Shown here: one piece after another, positions 13,199 to 14,972 of the stretch | Layout of the letters: each line of letters begins with the position of its first letter | Position numbering within the stretch: the stretch's first letter is position 1 | NCBI GenBank assembly: GCA_964502665.1 | Contig: CAZCXP010000055.1 | Coordinates: 1 to 14,972, forward strand | Reading direction: 5' to 3' | Origin: SOKG01 sp964502665 | GTDB taxonomy: Bacteria; Chloroflexota; Dehalococcoidia; SZUA-161 | DNA: 14,972 nt | The notes under the pieces: model-generated | Database searches by the model: none | What the model saw: only the letters and a program-made list of their open reading frames with translations | Told to the model about the DNA's origin: nothing | Made by a program: the position numbers and the translations under genes

Positions 13199-14972
13199 TT
13201 ATTCTGCGAGCAATTCCGCAAGCCTCTGGCTGTCAGCCTTCAGCGCATCGTACTCCTCACCCCAGGCTGCCCAGTTGCCGGCTCCAGCATACTCATCCAT
13301 TTTGTCCAGGTGCTCCTGTATCACTTCTACTAGCTCTGCAACCTCGCTCGGTGGTGTCGGCGGCTCCGGAGGCTCCGGCGGCCCTGGGGGCTCCTCGCCG
13401 AAGACAGCGGCCAGGGCCTCATCCAGCGTCTGCTCCATAGCGATGCGGTCGCCGGTGGCAACAATCACCCGCTTCAGCTCGGGTATTGCCCCCGCTGTCG
13501 CCACCAGGAACACCGGCTCGACATAGAGGAAAGAATCCTCGATAGGGATCATCAGCAGGTTTCCGCGAATTACGGTGGACCCACCACCCCGCCAAAGGGT
13601 GAACTGCGATGTGATGTCGGTATCCTGCGCGATACGGTTCTCGATTTGCTTAGGACCGTAGATCAGCTTTTCTTTGGACAGGTAGTATGCCAGCAGTTTC
13701 CCGTAGTTCTCGCCATCGGAGCGCGCTGCCAGCCAGGCGATTGTGTTATCCTTTTTCTCCGGGGTGAAGGGTAACATTAGCAGGAATTCTTCCTTCTCCT
13801 CATCGGGGAGACGCATAATGACATAGTATGGCTCCATCCGCTGCGCAGTGTCCCGGTATACCTCCTCAGGGACTGTCCACAGGTCCTCTTTGCCGTAGAA
13901 CACCCTGGCATTCCGCATATGGTATCTTTGGTACACCTGTGCCTGTTTCAAGAACAGGTCCTGAGGGTAGCGCAGGTGTGCCCTGATGTCCTCGGGCATC
14001 TCCTCCCCCGGGGTAAACAGATCGGGGAAGATCGCCCAATAGGTCTGCACCACGGGGTCCTCTGGTTCGACAACGTAGAGGGTCACCGAGCCATCATAGG
14101 CATCGACGACTGCCTTGACGCTATTGCGAATGTAGTTGGTGCCACCAGGGAGCGGCTCGGAGTAGGGATATCTATCGCTCCAGGTGTAGGCATCCTGTAT
14201 CCAGACCAGTCTGCCTTCATCAGTGACCACCATATAGGGGTCCTCGTCGACCTGGAGGAAGGAAGCGATGTGCTTCACTCGCTCCTGGACGTTGCGGTAG
14301 TAGAGTACCCTGCTCGCGGAGTTGATCTCGCCGCTTATGAGGATGTTAAAATCGCCGAGCTGCCAGGCATAGGCCACCCTGCGGAAAAAGGAGCTGAGCG
14401 GTATCCCCCCCTCGGCGGCGTATTCGGTGTAGATGTTTTCCTCGCCCATCGGGTAGTCGAATTCTTCGGTATTGGTATTGACGATAATGTAATTGCCGGT
14501 CTTCTCCCCGTAATAGATTTCAGGCCTCTCTATCTGAAACCTCTCGAAATCGCTCGTCGGGGGGATGTCTTTGACCTGCAGGATGGGCGCGCCCTCCTCA
14601 GCGACCTCGGTGACCGGGCTCAAGGCCAGTCCGTAGCCATGGGTGTAGACCAGGCGAAGGTTAACCCACGTCTTCGCTTTGGCATCCAGGTTCTCCTGGT
14701 AGAGCTCTCTGGCACCGAGCATCACCTGGCGGTATTCACCGTCTATGTCATAGCGGTCGATATCTATTTCATAGAAGTCGTAATAAGGACGCAGCGCTTG
14801 CTTCTGGTGATACGTATCCTTTAGCGGCCGGTTGTCCCAGAGCCTGATATTGCTTATCGTCGCCGGGTTGGCGCTGATGTCCTCTTCAGTGAGTTCCCCC
14901 TCAGCGGGGAAGTCCTGTTCTTCAATCCTGTCGAGGGCGAAAGCTTCCCTGGTGAACTCAATATTGTACGCG
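13199..14972 (-). CDS. UPF0182 (COG1615) membrane protein, 5' end outside the window
   Basis: The C-terminal 590 residues of a large protein; the frame stays open to the right edge, so the start and the expected N-terminal membrane helices are missing. An in-frame GTG at 14725 is internal (it lies in the conserved RQVMLGARELYQ) and is not the real start. Family features in order: TREAFALD near the edge, NIRLWDNRPL, QALRPYYDFYEIDIDRYDID, WVNLRLVYTHGYGLALSP, ENIYTEYAAEGGIPLSSFFRR, NYIRNSVKAVVDAYDG. Near the end a proline-rich linker (EEPPGPPEPPEPPTPPSE) leads to a helical tail of about 48 residues rich in Glu, Leu and Ala. Function is unknown; the soluble region probably lies outside the membrane, by family inference. 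It is the gene upstream of argD on the same strand, but 227 bp of palindromic DNA separate them, so shared transcription is doubtful. Confidence 0.9.
   Translation of the reverse strand, partial: AYNIEFTREAFALDRIEEQDFPAEGELTEEDISANPATISNIRLWDNRPLKDTYHQKQALRPYYDFYEIDIDRYDIDGEYRQVMLGARELYQENLDAKAKTWVNLRLVYTHGYGLALSPVTEVAEEGAPILQVKDIPPTSDFERFQIERPEIYYGEKTGNYIIVNTNTEEFDYPMGEENIYTEYAAEGGIPLSSFFRRVAYAWQLGDFNILISGEINSASRVLYYRNVQERVKHIASFLQVDEDPYMVVTDEGRLVWIQDAYTWSDRYPYSEPLPGGTNYIRNSVKAVVDAYDGSVTLYVVEPEDPVVQTYWAIFPDLFTPGEEMPEDIRAHLRYPQDLFLKQAQVYQRYHMRNARVFYGKEDLWTVPEEVYRDTAQRMEPYYVIMRLPDEEKEEFLLMLPFTPEKKDNTIAWLAARSDGENYGKLLAYYLSKEKLIYGPKQIENRIAQDTDITSQFTLWRGGGSTVIRGNLLMIPIEDSFLYVEPVFLVATAGAIPELKRVIVATGDRIAMEQTLDEALAAVFGEEPPGPPEPPEPPTPPSEVAELVEVIQEHLDKMDEYAGAGNWAAWGEEYDALKADSQRLAELLAE

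Noticed and set aside
14720..14725. GTG/ATG as the start of the UPF0182 gene
   Set aside because: The frame stays open upstream to the window edge and encodes conserved family sequence, so the gene is cut by the window.
13919..14824. 301-codon open frame on the plus strand
   Set aside because: Antisense shadow of the UPF0182 gene, whose conserved motifs are on the minus strand.

Overview
The window looks like chromosomal DNA of a Chloroflexota bacterium, possibly Dehalococcoidia. This rests on the mix of genes (UPF0182/COG1615, a 60-residue zinc-ribbon L28, RecG with an N-terminal extension, a FakA/DegV pair), on coding DNA that is mostly about 60-70% G+C where I counted, and on palindromic intergenic repeats. 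The taxonomic call is inference from memory, with moderate confidence. Eleven protein genes are visible. Ten are complete and one runs off the right edge. Only two face right, the carbonic anhydrase-like gene and rpmB.

Layout. Positions 1-200 hold a nest of inverted repeats, a perfect 20-bp palindrome and a good promoter, followed by a gamma-class carbonic anhydrase gene (201-707, +). Converging on it with 5 bp between stops is a tight left-reading operon, fakA-degV-recG-argS (7217 down to 713): two fatty-acid-kinase-type proteins, a replication-fork helicase and arginyl-tRNA synthetase. The genes overlap or lie within 10 bp of each other. To the right is rpmB (7370-7552, +). The 152 bp between fakA and rpmB carry two promoter candidates that face each other and overlap.

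A second left-reading series follows: UPF0182 membrane protein (partial), argD, argG, radC, argH, rpe. ArgD, ArgG and ArgH belong to arginine synthesis: ArgD acts at the acetylornithine step, and ArgG and ArgH perform the last two steps. ArgS, at the other end of the window, uses the arginine. radC sits inside this arginine series, is visibly AT-richer than its neighbours, and is separated from argG by a pair of hairpins. rpe overlaps the end of argH and converges on rpmB. The neighbourhood rpe, rpmB, fakA, recG resembles Bacillus subtilis as I remember it.

I see no defence system, prophage, insertion sequence with transposase, CRISPR array, tRNA or rRNA. The genes are housekeeping. The least explained material is intergenic: (i) two inverted copies of a GTAGCGT-hairpin unit at 10429-10487 whose stems differ by three compensated base pairs around the same TCCT loop; (ii) a 98-bp inverted-repeat element at 13009-13106 holding two perfect hairpins, followed by a 32-bp perfect palindrome at 13109-13140; and (iii) the repeat nest at 1-137. 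These look like small non-coding palindromic repeat families.

Starts: by my reading seven of the ten genes with visible starts begin with TTG or GTG. For several (carbonic anhydrase, argS, fakA, argG, argD) I moved the start inward from the longest open frame, using ribosome-binding sites and the family's normal N-terminus.
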